This document shows positions 8,307-16,623 of a DNA stretch of 64,000 nucleotides, one piece after another. Every line of letters starts with the position of its first letter. Position 1 is the stretch's first letter. Source of the stretch: Natronolimnohabitans sp. A-GB9 (GTDB lineage: Archaea > Halobacteriota > Halobacteria > Halobacteriales > Natrialbaceae); assembly GCF_030848565.1 (NCBI RefSeq), contig NZ_JAVDDV010000013.1, positions 1 to 64,000 of the forward strand, read 5' to 3'. The notes under the pieces were generated by a model. The model searched no databases, had not been told where the DNA came from, and was given only the letters and a program-made list of their open reading frames with translations. Both the position numbers and the translations under genes were made by a program.

Positions 8307-8672
8307 ATGCCGACCGACACCGATCCGACCGTCGCTGAGGAAGCCTGTTTCGAGGCCGGAATCAAGTTCGGTACGCTCTACCACCAGTTCGCTGGAACGC
8401 CGGTTTCGCCCGACAGCGCCGAGAGCATCTCCACCGCGATGGAGGAATCGATCGAAAACCAGCCCCATTGTGCCGACGTCACCGTCGACGTGCGTACGGA
8501 CGAACTCGAGGCCGAACTCGCCGACTCGGCGGCTGACTACACCGAACTGACGGGTCGGTTTCTCGAGGTCGAGATCGTCGTCGACTACGAGGACTGCGAG
8601 GTCGTCACCCGGATGGCGATGGAAGAGGGGTACCCGCTGATGCGGGTCGAATCGGTTCGCGGTCGCGACTGA
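8307..8672 (+). CDS. mptD: archaeal dihydroneopterin aldolase (MptD)
   Basis: A 121-aa protein of the MptD (former DUF372) family. The Methanocaldococcus enzyme converts 7,8-dihydroneopterin to 6-hydroxymethyl-dihydropterin and glycolaldehyde, a step of tetrahydrofolate or methanopterin synthesis. Conserved family segments are CFEAGIKFGTLYHQFAGTPV at the N terminus and the C-terminal MAMEEGYPLMRVESV. I chose the ATG at 8307 because upstream sequence in frame is Arg/Pro-rich and the family starts at the AEEACFEAG region. The TGA stop is fused to a family C palindrome (TGATACGGAT). It is divergent from the azf-like gene. Confidence 0.85.
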   Translation: MPTDTDPTVAEEACFEAGIKFGTLYHQFAGTPVSPDSAESISTAMEESIENQPHCADVTVDVRTDELEAELADSAADYTELTGRFLEVEIVVDYEDCEVVTRMAMEEGYPLMRVESVRGRD

Positions 8673-8753
8673 TACGGATCCCTGTACCTATTTCCCGGCG
8701 TAACCGTCGCCCGGGTCGCGGTTGCGCCAGCAATGACGTACAGTAAACCGTAT
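8671..8753. repeat. family C intergenic palindrome
   Basis: Begins in the mptD stop codon (GATACGGATCCCTGTA), has facing inner arms around TTTCCCGGCGTAACCG and CGGTTGCGCCAGCAA, and ends GTACAGTAAACCGTAT. Compare 14740 and 17705. Confidence 0.7.
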
Positions 8754-8880
8754 GAGGACGGGGAAGTACCGATTCCGGGTAGCGAATCCACTGCTCATAC
8801 CGGTCGATAGTAGTCTCCCGTCGAGCACTGCCCGTTAGCGAACCGATCGTTCTTTATCTTTGACCTGGAGGACGTACGTG

Positions 8881-9696
8881 ATGGGTCCCCTCGATTCGCT
8901 CGCTCCGTTTCACCGTGATCTCGCGCTCGCCGTGCTCGCAGTGGGATTGCTCACCGCGCCGCTGTGGGTGACCGCGCTGTCTCTGGGTGAGCCGATCACC
9001 GAGTACGACCGCGCGGAAGTCACGACCGACGGCAGCGGTGTCACCTACGCCGATCCCGACACCGTCCCGCCGGAGACGCCGATCAGCGACTCGATCGAGT
9101 GTGCCGGCTGGAGCGGCGATCTTCGGGCGTGTAGCTTCGAGGACCACCTCCTCGAGGAGGAGTCGCTCCCGACCGGTCTCTATTCGACGAACCCGAACTC
9201 CACGTCGGTTCCGTGGTCGCTTACGGCGGACTACTACGAGTACGCCCAGGTCGACGACCGACTTTACGAGGTGGCGTACGAGGCCAACGCCTCGGCACAG
9301 CGTGACGACGGCATGTACCGGGTCGATATGACCCTCGAGCCCGCCGATCCGGACGCGGTGCTCCGCTGGGTGTCGATCGACGTCGACGACGCCGACCTCC
9401 CGTCGGTCGTCGCCGACACCGCACGCGACGGGTCGGGTACGAGCCGGGGGCCCGTCGACGTCCCCGAAGCACCGATCGAACTCGAGGACGGCACGTACTA
9501 CCGGGTCTACCAGGAACGGGGCGAGCGCGATCCCTCGACGGCTGAACGGTTCATCGCGACCGCGCTGTCGTATGTCGCACCGATCGTCGGCCTCGTCGGT
9601 CTCGTCCGCCTCTCCCGTCGGGTCGAGATTTCGTACGTCGGTGGTGGTGAGAGCGACAGCGATACCGGCGAGTCACCACCCGGGAACCGACCGTAG
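8881..9696 (+). CDS. membrane protein with two TM helices, unknown role
   Basis: A 271-aa haloarchaeal protein that I cannot place in a named family. An N-terminal helix (residues 13-33, LALAVLAVGLLTAPLWVTAL) is followed by about 190 residues of acidic, predicted extracellular sequence with two cysteines (ECAG and RACS) that could form a disulfide, and a second helix near residues 224-242 (ATALSYVAPIVGLVGLVRL) leading to a short charged cytoplasmic tail. The ATG at 8881 is preceded at good distance by GGAGG, so it is preferred over the upstream in-frame TTG. It is likely a surface-exposed protein anchored at both ends; no partner is visible. Confidence 0.75.
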   Translation: MGPLDSLAPFHRDLALAVLAVGLLTAPLWVTALSLGEPITEYDRAEVTTDGSGVTYADPDTVPPETPISDSIECAGWSGDLRACSFEDHLLEEESLPTGLYSTNPNSTSVPWSLTADYYEYAQVDDRLYEVAYEANASAQRDDGMYRVDMTLEPADPDAVLRWVSIDVDDADLPSVVADTARDGSGTSRGPVDVPEAPIELEDGTYYRVYQERGERDPSTAERFIATALSYVAPIVGLVGLVRLSRRVEISYVGGGESDSDTGESPPGNRP

Positions 9697-9852
9697 TGGC
9701 GCCTCGAGTCGTCCTGTAACACGACCGCCAGAAACCGAGTGACCTCCCTTTCGAAATCCGCGTACTGTTCGGCCGATATCGGCTCGCTCCCGTCCGTTTT
9801 CACTTTCACTTTCGGGCGATCTTTTAACCCCAGTCCCCGTGAAGGCAGTGAC

Positions 9853-10347
9853 ATGAGCCAAGCTACGTTCGGCGACGACGAGGAACTGTTCGGCGAAGCG
9901 GCCTCCGAAATGCGTGCAGACGTCGAGTCCTCGCTCGAGGACGGCTGGGCGGCGCTTCCTGACGCCGACGATATCTGGGAGACCGACGCCGATAACGTCC
10001 TCGGCGTGTTAAACGGTCTCAACGCCGCGTTGAACGCCGGCGACGCCGAAGAGCACCTCCGCGATGCGAAAAAGTGGTACACCATGGGCCAGCGGGCCGA
10101 CGCCTTCGAGGACGCCGAGGACCTCGAAAGCGAGATCGCCGACCTCGAGGACGCCATCGCAGACATCTCCGAGGCCGGCGAACAGGTCGGAGAACTCACC
10201 TCGACGATTCCGGCGCTTCGTGGAACGCTCGAGGACGCCGGGCCAGCCGAGGACGTCGACGATGAGACGGCTACCGAGGAGGATGCTGCCGACGAGACGG
10301 AGGAAGCGGCGGACGAAGACGGTAGCGACGTCGAAGACGAGGAGTAA
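9853..10347 (+). CDS. DUF5790 family protein
   Basis: A 164-aa very acidic soluble protein of the haloarchaea-restricted DUF5790 family. The conserved part (residues 1-115) includes EDGWAALPDADDIWETDADNV, a helical stretch LNGLNAALNAGDAEEHLRDAKKWY and a predicted coiled-coil DLESEIADLEDAIADI. The C-terminal 45 residues are low-complexity Glu/Asp/Ala. The ATG at 9853 (MSQATFGDDEELF) is the family start. The role is unknown; it stands convergent to rlmE, with a short palindrome between the two 3' ends. Confidence 0.85.
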   Translation: MSQATFGDDEELFGEAASEMRADVESSLEDGWAALPDADDIWETDADNVLGVLNGLNAALNAGDAEEHLRDAKKWYTMGQRADAFEDAEDLESEIADLEDAIADISEAGEQVGELTSTIPALRGTLEDAGPAEDVDDETATEEDAADETEEAADEDGSDVEDEE

Positions 10348-10418
10348 TCGCCGACTCGTCGCGGTCGGTCGTCGAACTCGACCGATCGGTCCGCCACGAC
10401 CACCGGTTGTTTTGCCGG

Positions 10419-10443
10419 TACTGGCGGACAGCTGTCCGTATCA
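10419..10443. repeat. short family A/B end palindrome at the rlmE stop
   Basis: TACTGGCGGACAGCTGTCCG followed by TATCA contains the perfect 14-bp palindrome CGGACAGCTGTCCG. The final TCA is the rlmE stop codon read on the minus strand (TGATACGGAC). It lies between convergent genes and may also serve as a terminator. Confidence 0.6.
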
Positions 10444-11223
10444 GTCTTGATCGATCGGCTGTGCGAACCCGAAGTTCGGTTTGACGTCGTCGATACGGAC
10501 CGTGACGACGTCGCCTTCGGTCGTCGAGGGAACGAACAGCCGGTAGCCGTCGACGGAGGCGATGCCGTCGCCCTCGCTGCCGACGTCGACGATCTCGACC
10601 TCGAGTTCGTCTCCGGGCCGGACGGGTGCGGTGAGTCGTCCCTTGCCGATGAGATAGATCTCGGAGGACTCCTCACGGCTGGCCTTCGGCGACGTCGCGC
10701 GGACGTACTGGAACTCGTCTTCGATGTCGGCGCGGAAGTCGTCGACGTCGGGGCCTTCGAAGACCTTCACGACGAAGTTACCGCCGGTGTCGAGCAGTTC
10801 GAGGGCCGTCTCGAACGCCTGCCGGGCGAGATGCAGCGAGCGGGCCTGGTCGAGCGAGTACTCGCCGGACATGTTCGGTGCCATGTCCGAGATCACCGCG
10901 TCGACCGTGCCGTCGGCGGCGTCGGTAACCCGATCGCGGGTGCGGTCTTCGGTCATGTCGCCGCGAATCGTCTCGACGCGCTCGTCGATCGACCCTTCGA
11001 GGGGTTTGATTCGCTGGAGGTCGACGCCAATGACGGTCCCCTGGGGACCGACCTTCTCGGCGGCGACCTGTAGCCAGCCGCCGGGGGCCGCTCCCAGGTC
11101 GACGACCGTATCGCCGCCGGAGATGACGTTCTCGAGGTTGTCGATCTGTTTGAGCTTGTAGGCCGCCCGCGAACGGTAGCCCTCCTGCTTTGCTCTGTTG
11201 TAGTAGTCGTCTTTTCGGGACAT
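10441..11223 (-). CDS. rlmE: 23S rRNA (uridine-2'-O)-methyltransferase RlmE/FtsJ with TRAM domain
   Basis: A 260-aa methyltransferase that by family 2'-O-methylates the A-loop uridine of 23S rRNA (U2552 in bacterial numbering) using SAM. The SAM-binding motif is VVDLGAAPGGWLQVAA near residue 40. The K-D-K-E catalytic tetrad can be placed in RAAYKLKQ (about residue 23), SDMAPN (about 113), VVKVFEG (about 153) and REESSEIY (about 188). After residue 200 a TRAM domain follows (RPGDELEVEIVDVGSEGDGI), an addition common in archaeal FtsJ that aids RNA binding. The ATG at 11221-11223 gives the normal MSRKDDYYN start. It is convergent with the DUF5790 gene. Confidence 0.95.
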   Translation of the reverse strand: MSRKDDYYNRAKQEGYRSRAAYKLKQIDNLENVISGGDTVVDLGAAPGGWLQVAAEKVGPQGTVIGVDLQRIKPLEGSIDERVETIRGDMTEDRTRDRVTDAADGTVDAVISDMAPNMSGEYSLDQARSLHLARQAFETALELLDTGGNFVVKVFEGPDVDDFRADIEDEFQYVRATSPKASREESSEIYLIGKGRLTAPVRPGDELEVEIVDVGSEGDGIASVDGYRLFVPSTTEGDVVTVRIDDVKPNFGFAQPIDQD

Positions 11224-11516
11224 GGTCGCTTGGTCTTGACATCGCTAGTAGACCAGTACGGATAGGTGTGGCGAGACGCGGCCCAGTCCGCTCGTCTCGC
11301 CGGCCCTGAGAGCGATCGGCGGAAGCCGTTCGTGCCTGCAACTGCTCGGCGCCGACGAAGGGCCGAATTACGGGCGTGACCACAGACGAACGGGCCGTCG
11401 TCGACGGCTCACCAACAGTCGATTATCGTGCCCATACCCGAGCAACGGGCTTCGTATCGAACGAATAACGATGTGTCATTTCGAGTGGGGTATAACTGTC
11501 CCAGACGGTGACCCTC
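11224..11516. other. divergent spacer with a promoter for the DUF354-wecB operon
   Basis: About 290 bp without a convincing ORF. A TATA-like GTATAACTG at about 11489-11497 lies 20-28 bp before the ATG at 11517, consistent with a leaderless transcript of the sugar operon. Confidence 0.5.
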
Positions 11517-12593
11517 ATGAAGTGTTTGATCTTCAATAACACACCAGCCCACGTTCATATGTATAAACACGTCGTCCACCGCCTCGAGGAGGCAGGCCAC
11601 GACGTGCTCGTTCTCGCCAGAGACGACGAGGTCACGGAAGCGCTTCTCTCTGCGGCCGATCTCCCCTACGAACTGTACGGAACACGCAGCGAGTCGCTGC
11701 ACTCCCTGGCCTGGGAACTCCCCTCACATCTCTCGACGATCGTCCGTCGTGCTCGAGCGTTCGATCCCGACGTCGTCTTCGGGAAGGGGCCCTACGCCGC
11801 CGTCACCGGCACCGTAACGCAAACGCCGACGATCGCGGTGCTCGACTCGGAGACCTCACTCGACCACGTCGTCGCCCGACCGTTCGTCCGGGCGATCCTG
11901 ACGCCGACTGCCTTCAGGAAGGACCTCGGGAGCAAACACTACCAGTTCGCAGGCGTCACCGAGACCGCCTACCTCCATCCGGACGTCTTCGAGTCTGACC
12001 CCTCGATCCGCGACGAGCTGGGCGTCGGCCGGGACGAACCGTACGCGCTCGTCAGGTTCAACGCGTTCAACGGACACCACGACGTCGGAAAGAAGGGGTT
12101 CTCGCTCGAGCAACGCCGCCACCTCCTCTCGGAACTGTCCGACCACGCGACCGTCTTCGTCTCCGACGAGAGCGGCGACCTCGAGTTCGACGACCTCGAG
12201 GCGCGACCCTACGACCTCCACCCGGCGAAGATGCACGACGCGCTCGCCGAAGCCGACCTCCTGGTCGCGGACACACAGACGATGGTCACCGAGGCCGCAC
12301 TGCTTGGTACGCCCGCGATCCGGTCGAACTCCTTCGTCGGCGAGGAGGACATGGGCAACTTCATCGAACTCGAGGACCACGGTCTCGTCAAGAACCTCGA
12401 GTCGTTCGAGGACGTCCTCGAACAGTCGCAAGCGCTGCTTACCGACGACGACGCCGGCGAACGCTGGGAAAAGCGCCGTGACGCCTACATCGACGATGTC
12501 GACAACGTGACGGAACTGCTGTACGATATCGCCGTCGCCTACGGGACCAGCGGGCGGAAACGTGCTGCGGCCAGCGCCACGGAGGTGAGCTGA
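11517..12593 (+). CDS. DUF354 family GT-B-like protein
   Basis: A 358-aa protein of the DUF354 family, which has the two Rossmann-like lobes of GT-B glycosyltransferases and of UDP-GlcNAc 2-epimerases. It begins MKCLIFNNTPAHVHMYKHVV, has a diagnostic D-x-V-F-G-K-G-P block near residue 80, and a C-terminal lobe with LLVADTQTMVTEAALLGTPAI, the sugar-nucleotide-binding helix signature. DUF354 genes usually sit next to surface-polysaccharide or N-glycan genes, as here: its TGA overlaps the ATG of wecB (TGATG), so the two are translationally coupled. A role in making or transferring ManNAc-type sugars is inference. The ATG at 11517 is preferred over the GTG three codons earlier. Confidence 0.85.
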   Translation: MKCLIFNNTPAHVHMYKHVVHRLEEAGHDVLVLARDDEVTEALLSAADLPYELYGTRSESLHSLAWELPSHLSTIVRRARAFDPDVVFGKGPYAAVTGTVTQTPTIAVLDSETSLDHVVARPFVRAILTPTAFRKDLGSKHYQFAGVTETAYLHPDVFESDPSIRDELGVGRDEPYALVRFNAFNGHHDVGKKGFSLEQRRHLLSELSDHATVFVSDESGDLEFDDLEARPYDLHPAKMHDALAEADLLVADTQTMVTEAALLGTPAIRSNSFVGEEDMGNFIELEDHGLVKNLESFEDVLEQSQALLTDDDAGERWEKRRDAYIDDVDNVTELLYDIAVAYGTSGRKRAAASATEVS

Positions 12594-13708
12594 TGCGGGT
12601 CTGTTCGATCGTCGGCGCACGACCGCAGTTCATCAAGGCCGCCGTCGTCTCTACGGAACTCCGCGAGGTCGGCGAAGAGGTGTTGGTCCACACCGGCCAG
12701 CACTACGACGAGGAGATGTCCGACGTCTTCTTCGACGAACTGGGCATTCCCGAACCCGATTACAACCTCGGCGTCAAGTCCGGCCCCCACGGCCGCCAGA
12801 CCGCGAAGATGATCGCCGAGATCGAGCCCGTCGTCGAGGAGACCGATCCGGACGTCGTGTTGCTCTATGGCGACACTAACTCGACGCTTGCGGGTGCGAT
12901 CGTCGGCTCGAAGTGTGACGTGGTCGTCGCCCACGTCGAGGCCGGCCTGCGAAGCTACAACCGCGAGATGCCCGAGGAGATCAACCGGGTACTGACCGAC
13001 CACGCCTCCGACCTCTGTTTCGCCCCAAGCGAGAACGCCGTCGAGACGCTCGCCGAGGAAGGGATCACCGACGGCGTCTACCTGACCGGCGACGTGATGT
13101 ACGACAGCGTGTTGGCGGTCCGTGACCGAGTCACCGACAGTTCGACGGTCCTCGAGGAGCTCGGCGTTCGCGAGGACGAATGTATTCTCGCGACCGTCCA
13201 CCGCCAGCGCAACACCGACGACCGGGCGAACCTCGAGTCGATCCTCGACGGTCTCGAGGCTGCCTCACAGCCGGTCGTCTTCCCCGCCCACCCGCGGACC
13301 GTCGATCGTCTCGAGGAGTACGGACTTCGGGATCGGGCCGAGGCGGTCGTCGACCTCGTCGAGCCACTCGGCTACCTCGACTTCGTCCGCCTCATGGACG
13401 CTGCCGAGCGCATCGTCACCGACTCCGGCGGCGTCCAGAAGGAAGCCTTCTTCCTCGAGACGCCCTGTGTGACACTTCGCGAAGAGACGGAGTGGACCGA
13501 GACCGTCGACTGCGGCTGGAACGAACTCGTCGGCACCGATACCGACGCGATTCGCGACGCGCTCGCGAAAGACGAGTGGCCCGACGACACGCCGAATCCC
13601 TACGGTGACGGGGAAGCGAGCCGCCGGATCGCCGAGCTCGTAGCGGAACACGTCGCGGACTCCGGCGCTGGAACCGAAGCCGAACTCGAGTCGACGGCCG
13701 ACGATTGA
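12593..13708 (+). CDS. wecB: UDP-N-acetylglucosamine 2-epimerase (non-hydrolysing)
   Basis: A 371-aa cytoplasmic enzyme that interconverts UDP-GlcNAc and UDP-ManNAc for cell-surface glycans. Family marks are [10 protein letters not shown] near residue 9, [15 protein letters not shown] near 35, the catalytic region [19 protein letters not shown] near 113 with the essential His and Arg/Glu residues, and [19 protein letters not shown] near residue 278. The last 20 residues are an acidic, dispensable tail. It overlaps the DUF354 gene by one base, forming a two-gene operon. The stop TGA is fused to a family A repeat (TGATACTG), so transcription may end there. Confidence 0.95.
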   Translation: MRVCSIVGARPQFIKAAVVSTELREVGEEVLVHTGQHYDEEMSDVFFDELGIPEPDYNLGVKSGPHGRQTAKMIAEIEPVVEETDPDVVLLYGDTNSTLAGAIVGSKCDVVVAHVEAGLRSYNREMPEEINRVLTDHASDLCFAPSENAVETLAEEGITDGVYLTGDVMYDSVLAVRDRVTDSSTVLEELGVREDECILATVHRQRNTDDRANLESILDGLEAASQPVVFPAHPRTVDRLEEYGLRDRAEAVVDLVEPLGYLDFVRLMDAAERIVTDSGGVQKEAFFLETPCVTLREETEWTETVDCGWNELVGTDTDAIRDALAKDEWPDDTPNPYGDGEASRRIAELVAEHVADSGAGTEAELESTADD

Positions 13709-13760
13709 TACTGTTGGACAGCACGATTCGGCGATCGGTCGCGCGACTGCGGCTGTCCAG
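13708..13760. repeat. family A half element after wecB
   Basis: ATACTGTTGGACAGCACGAT, then CGGCGATCGGTCGCGCGACTGCGG as two adjoining pieces, and CTGTCCAG. It matches the right arm of the full elements at 15358 and 19313 in inverted orientation. Confidence 0.75.
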
Positions 13761-13861
13761 AGGGGAACGAGGACGGCGGGGTCGACACGGCCGGTCTCGA
13801 CCTCGAGGGCGTCGGCGAACGCGGTCTCGAACTCCCAGTCGGCGGACTCGCGGTCGCTCAT
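13761..13861 (-). pseudogene. possible small gene truncated at a repeat
   Basis: From an ATG at 13859-13861 the minus strand encodes a protein-like stretch of about 33 residues ([19 protein letters not shown], then [15 protein letters not shown]) with the acidic composition of real haloarchaeal proteins. The frame then enters the family A repeat at 13760 and continues without a stop into antisense wecB. This looks like a short gene whose 3' end was lost at the repeat. No family is recognised. Confidence 0.3.
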
Positions 13862-13959
13862 CGGTGGCCGTACCGTCGCGTCGGCAACCGGTCGTTCCCT
13901 TGCGTACGCATCCATCGAGCTGACACTGACATCGGCGGGAGCCACGTCCACGCGTAAAG

Positions 13960-13975
13960 GGTGGCTTTTTATGCC
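13960..13975 (+). promoter_or_regulatory. probable pcn promoter (TATA region)
   Basis: The stretch GTGGCTTTTTATGCC has a TATA-like TTTTTATG centred about 30 bp before the pcn ATG at 13998, preceded by a purine-rich sequence (CGTAAAGGG) in the BRE position. The spacing predicts a leaderless or nearly leaderless mRNA. Confidence 0.5.
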
Positions 13976-13997
13976 GACCGTTCGTACGACGACGCAT

Positions 13998-14741
13998 ATG
14001 TTCAAGGCCATCGTGAGCGCGGAAACGCTCACCAGCGCGCTCGACTCGGTAAGCGTGCTGGTCGACGAGTGTAAAATCCACCTCGAGGAAGACGGCCTCG
14101 AGATCCGGGCCGTCGACCCCGCCAACGTCGGCATGGTCGACCTCTCGCTCGATGCGGCGGCGTTCGAATCCTACGAAGCCGACGGCGGGCTGATCGGCGT
14201 CGACCTCTCGCGGCTCGAGGACATCGCGGGCATGGCCGAATCCGGCCAGCTCATCCAGCTCGAACTCGACGAAGAGACGCGTAAACTCCAGATCCAGATC
14301 GACGGGCTCGAGTACACGCTCGCGCTCATCGATCCCGACAGCATCCGCCAGGAGCCGGACATTCCGGACCTGGATCTGCCAGCGGAGGTCGTCCTCGAGG
14401 GCAAGGACGTCAACCGCTCGGTGACGGCAGCCGATATGGTTTCGGACCACATCGCCCTGGGTGTCGACGAGGGCGAGGAGTTCTTCTACGTTGACGCGGA
14501 GGGCGACACCGACGACGTCCACCTCGAACTCACCCGCGAGGACCTGATCGACCTGCAACTCGGTCCCGCCCACTCGCTGTTCTCGCTGGACTATCTCAAG
14601 GATATGAACAAGGCCATCCCCTCCGATACGGAGGTCACGCTCCATCTCGGCGAGGAGTTCCCGGTCAAGATCTACTTCGGCTTCGCAGAAGGGCAGGGAC
14701 AGGTCACCTATATGCTCGCCCCGCGTATCCAAAGCGACTGA
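13998..14741 (+). CDS. pcn: DNA polymerase sliding clamp (PCNA)
   Basis: A 247-aa PCNA subunit that as a homotrimer encircles DNA and tethers polymerases, ligase and FEN1. Both PCNA domains are present: residues 1-115 begin [24 protein letters not shown], and residues 125-247 end with [21 protein letters not shown], the C-terminal strand bound by PIP-box partners. The interdomain connector includes [19 protein letters not shown]. The surface is highly acidic, as in Haloferax PCNA. The ATG at 13998 matches the family start. The stop codon is fused to a family C palindrome. The primase large subunit gene lies 1.9 kb downstream with two unrelated genes inserted between. Confidence 0.97.
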   Translation: MFKAIVSAETLTSALDSVSVLVDECKIHLEEDGLEIRAVDPANVGMVDLSLDAAAFESYEADGGLIGVDLSRLEDIAGMAESGQLIQLELDEETRKLQIQIDGLEYTLALIDPDSIRQEPDIPDLDLPAEVVLEGKDVNRSVTAADMVSDHIALGVDEGEEFFYVDAEGDTDDVHLELTREDLIDLQLGPAHSLFSLDYLKDMNKAIPSDTEVTLHLGEEFPVKIYFGFAEGQGQVTYMLAPRIQSD

Positions 14742-14819
14742 GACGGAGGGCTGTAAGGTTTCCCGGCACGATCGCAACGGATCGCGGTCGCGCCGAAACT
14801 GAGTTACAACGGTTCGTAT
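14740..14819. repeat. family C intergenic palindrome after pcn
   Basis: GAGACGGAGGGCTGTAAGG, inner arms GGCACGATCGCAACG and CGCGGTCGCGCCG, outer end GTTACAACGGTTCGTAT. It starts inside the pcn stop codon. Confidence 0.75.
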
Positions 14820-14978
14820 GCGGCAGGTATCGTCTGTTTTTCGACGGCGCTCGAGCCGATCGCCGATCGCTGCTCGAGCGTTGACACCGCGTCGATCAGA
14901 TCGGATGACGTTCATCACTTAAAGATCTAACATAGAAAGGAGACGAGCTACCACCCTCTCTCCGGTACCGTGACGTGT

Positions 14979-15302
14979 ATGCCCTCCCCAGATAACCCTA
15001 CGGACCCCGCAGAGACGGGTCAGACGACGTATCTTGCGACGTTCGATCCCGACGCTGGCGAGCGAGCCAGCGAGGCCGTCATCACGGCGGTCGCGGACCT
15101 GACCGGCATCTCGCCGATCGAGCTCGAGCCGCTTTACGACGTCGTCGACCCGGACGCACTCGACTCGCTCGTCGCCCACGCCCGCCGTGCCGACGGTGCT
15201 GACACACACGAACTGCAGTTCTCCTACGAAGGGTACGACGTCGACGTCCGAACTGACGGACAGGTACGAGTTCGCGAGCCATCGACGCCGGCGAGCGCAT
15301 AG
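14979..15302 (+). CDS. HalOD1 output-domain protein
   Basis: A 107-aa single-domain protein of the HalOD1 family, haloarchaeal output modules found alone or at the end of sensor proteins. The signature stretch ADLTGISPIELEPLYDVVDPDALDSLV is clear, followed by a strand pair FSYEGYDVDVRTDGQVRV. The molecular activity of HalOD1 is unknown; DNA or protein binding downstream of two-component signalling is assumed. The frame opens at 14970, but the ATG at 14979 gives a usual start. Its 3' end faces the alpha/beta hydrolase gene, with a full family A repeat between them. A second HalOD1 gene lies at 28471. Confidence 0.9.
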   Translation: MPSPDNPTDPAETGQTTYLATFDPDAGERASEAVITAVADLTGISPIELEPLYDVVDPDALDSLVAHARRADGADTHELQFSYEGYDVDVRTDGQVRVREPSTPASA

Positions 15303-15357
15303 CTCGAGACGAACTGCTGTATCGAGCCGACGCTGCTCGAGTCTCCGTGACTGCTTT

Positions 15358-15466
15358 ATACTGTCGGACAGCAGTCAGTGAGCCGTCGGTCGCGAACGCG
15401 CGGCCGTCACCGTCGGGACGGCCGCAGTCGCGTGACCGATCGTCGAACCGTGCTGTCCGACAGTAT
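15358..15466. repeat. family A element, full length (109 bp)
   Basis: Both ends carry ATACTGTCGGACAGCA as a perfect 16-bp terminal inverted repeat, and the inner parts (CGTCGGTCGCG facing CGCGTGACCGATCG, CGCGGCCGT facing ACGGCCGC) also pair. It lies between convergent genes and its end is next to the hydrolase stop. Confidence 0.85.
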
Positions 15467-15468
15467 TA

Positions 15469-16338
15469 CTATCGCTCGTGCTCCTCGAGAAACGAGCGCA
15501 GCGTCTCGGCTACCTGCTCGGCGTCTTCGATGAAAAAACAGTGCGAGCCGCCCTCGAATCGCTCGAGCCGAGCGTTCGGGATCGCCTCCTCGAGAAGGAG
15601 AGCGTTCTCGAAGGGGACCACGCGGTCGTCAGTCCCGTGAAGGACGAGCGTTGGAACCCGGAGTCCCCCGAGCCGGTCGCTAACGTCGAATCCGAGGACG
15701 GCGGCAGCCTGTGCCTCGCGGGCCGGATCGTCGGCGTCCTGCTCGAGTCGCCACTCGATGATCCGGTCCATCAGATGCGGGTTTCGGTTCGTGAACCGTT
15801 CGTTGAACGCGGGCCGCATCCGGTGGCGCAGTGTCTCGCGTTCGCTGGCGCCGTCGGGAACGTCGAAGATGAACTCCTGTGTCTCCTCGGGGACCGGAAC
15901 GGCGTCTGGGCCGCCGTGTGACGTACAACACAGCGTCAGCGTCTTCGCACGGGTGTACTCGAGCGCGTACCGCTGGGCGATCATTCCGCCCATGCTGGCG
16001 CCGACGAGGTGAGCCTCCCGGATCCCTGCGTCCTCGAGGACGGCCTCGAGGTCGGCCGCCAGCCCGCCGATCGAGTAGCCGGCCAGTTTGAAGATGATCG
16101 GCGCACGGATCTTTTGGGGGAGTCGGGGAACGAGCGGTGGTAAGCCGGCCTCGGAGCGGCCGGTTCCGCGGTTGTCCGGCGCGATCACGTCGTAGCGGCC
16201 CCGAACCGCCTCGCGTTGCCAGCGCCACATCCAGCGCCCGTAGCCAAGTCCCTGCACGAAGACGACCGGCGTCGTCCCGTCGTCGCTCTCGTCGTACTCG
16301 TAGTAGATCGACACGCCATCTCGGCTGGCCCGTGGCAT
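15469..16338 (-). CDS. alpha/beta hydrolase
   Basis: A 289-aa soluble hydrolase of the alpha/beta fold. The nucleophile elbow is GASMGGM near residue 114, the acid is Asp in VLHGTDDRVVP near 238, and the His is in GGSHCFF near 265. The oxyanion-hole motif HGxxG of the family appears as VQGLGYGRWMW near residue 30. Closest types are the esterase/haloperoxidase/lactonase group; the substrate cannot be told. The ATG at 16336-16338 (MPRASRDGVSIYY) is chosen because the 27 extra codons upstream are not family-like. The gene sits inverted between the PCNA and PriL genes and is flanked on both sides by family A repeats, so it may be an insertion into an older replication-gene block. Confidence 0.85.
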   Translation of the reverse strand: MPRASRDGVSIYYEYDESDDGTTPVVFVQGLGYGRWMWRWQREAVRGRYDVIAPDNRGTGRSEAGLPPLVPRLPQKIRAPIIFKLAGYSIGGLAADLEAVLEDAGIREAHLVGASMGGMIAQRYALEYTRAKTLTLCCTSHGGPDAVPVPEETQEFIFDVPDGASERETLRHRMRPAFNERFTNRNPHLMDRIIEWRLEQDADDPAREAQAAAVLGFDVSDRLGGLRVPTLVLHGTDDRVVPFENALLLEEAIPNARLERFEGGSHCFFIEDAEQVAETLRSFLEEHER

Positions 16339-16462
16339 ACTCGAGGTGACGTATCGAACGCCCTTGAAATCGATCGTCGGCGACGGAATTACCGCCGAAC
16401 TGATACCGTCGGCCGTCACTCGCTTTCGGTCGGCCCTCCGACGGTACGAGTAATCGTCTGTT

Positions 16463-16542
16463 ATACTGCCCGACAGCAGTCACTGATGCGGGTTTGCCGG
16501 ACGGGAGCGGCGACTACGCATACTCGTTCTGTCCGGCAGTAT
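16463..16542. repeat. family A element, 80-bp version
   Basis: Starts ATACTGCCCGACAGCAGTC and ends CTGTCCGGCAGTAT. It is very similar, at the same length, to the copy at 17811-17890. It lies in the divergent promoter region of the hydrolase and priL, so it cannot be a simple terminator. Confidence 0.85.
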
Positions 16543-16623
16543 GACTGTTGTCGGGTAGTCGTACCACCGCACACCGACGCCGATAATCAAGCTTTAACCA
16601 CGCCGGGTAATATTCAATTACCG

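Noticed and set aside
13416-14918. 500-codon minus-strand frame across pcn
   Set aside because: Antisense to PCNA and wecB; its second half is almost entirely Arg/Ser/Pro.
15358-15466. Complete insertion sequence
   Set aside because: The elements are only 80-110 bp, carry no ORF, and no transposase gene lies in the window.
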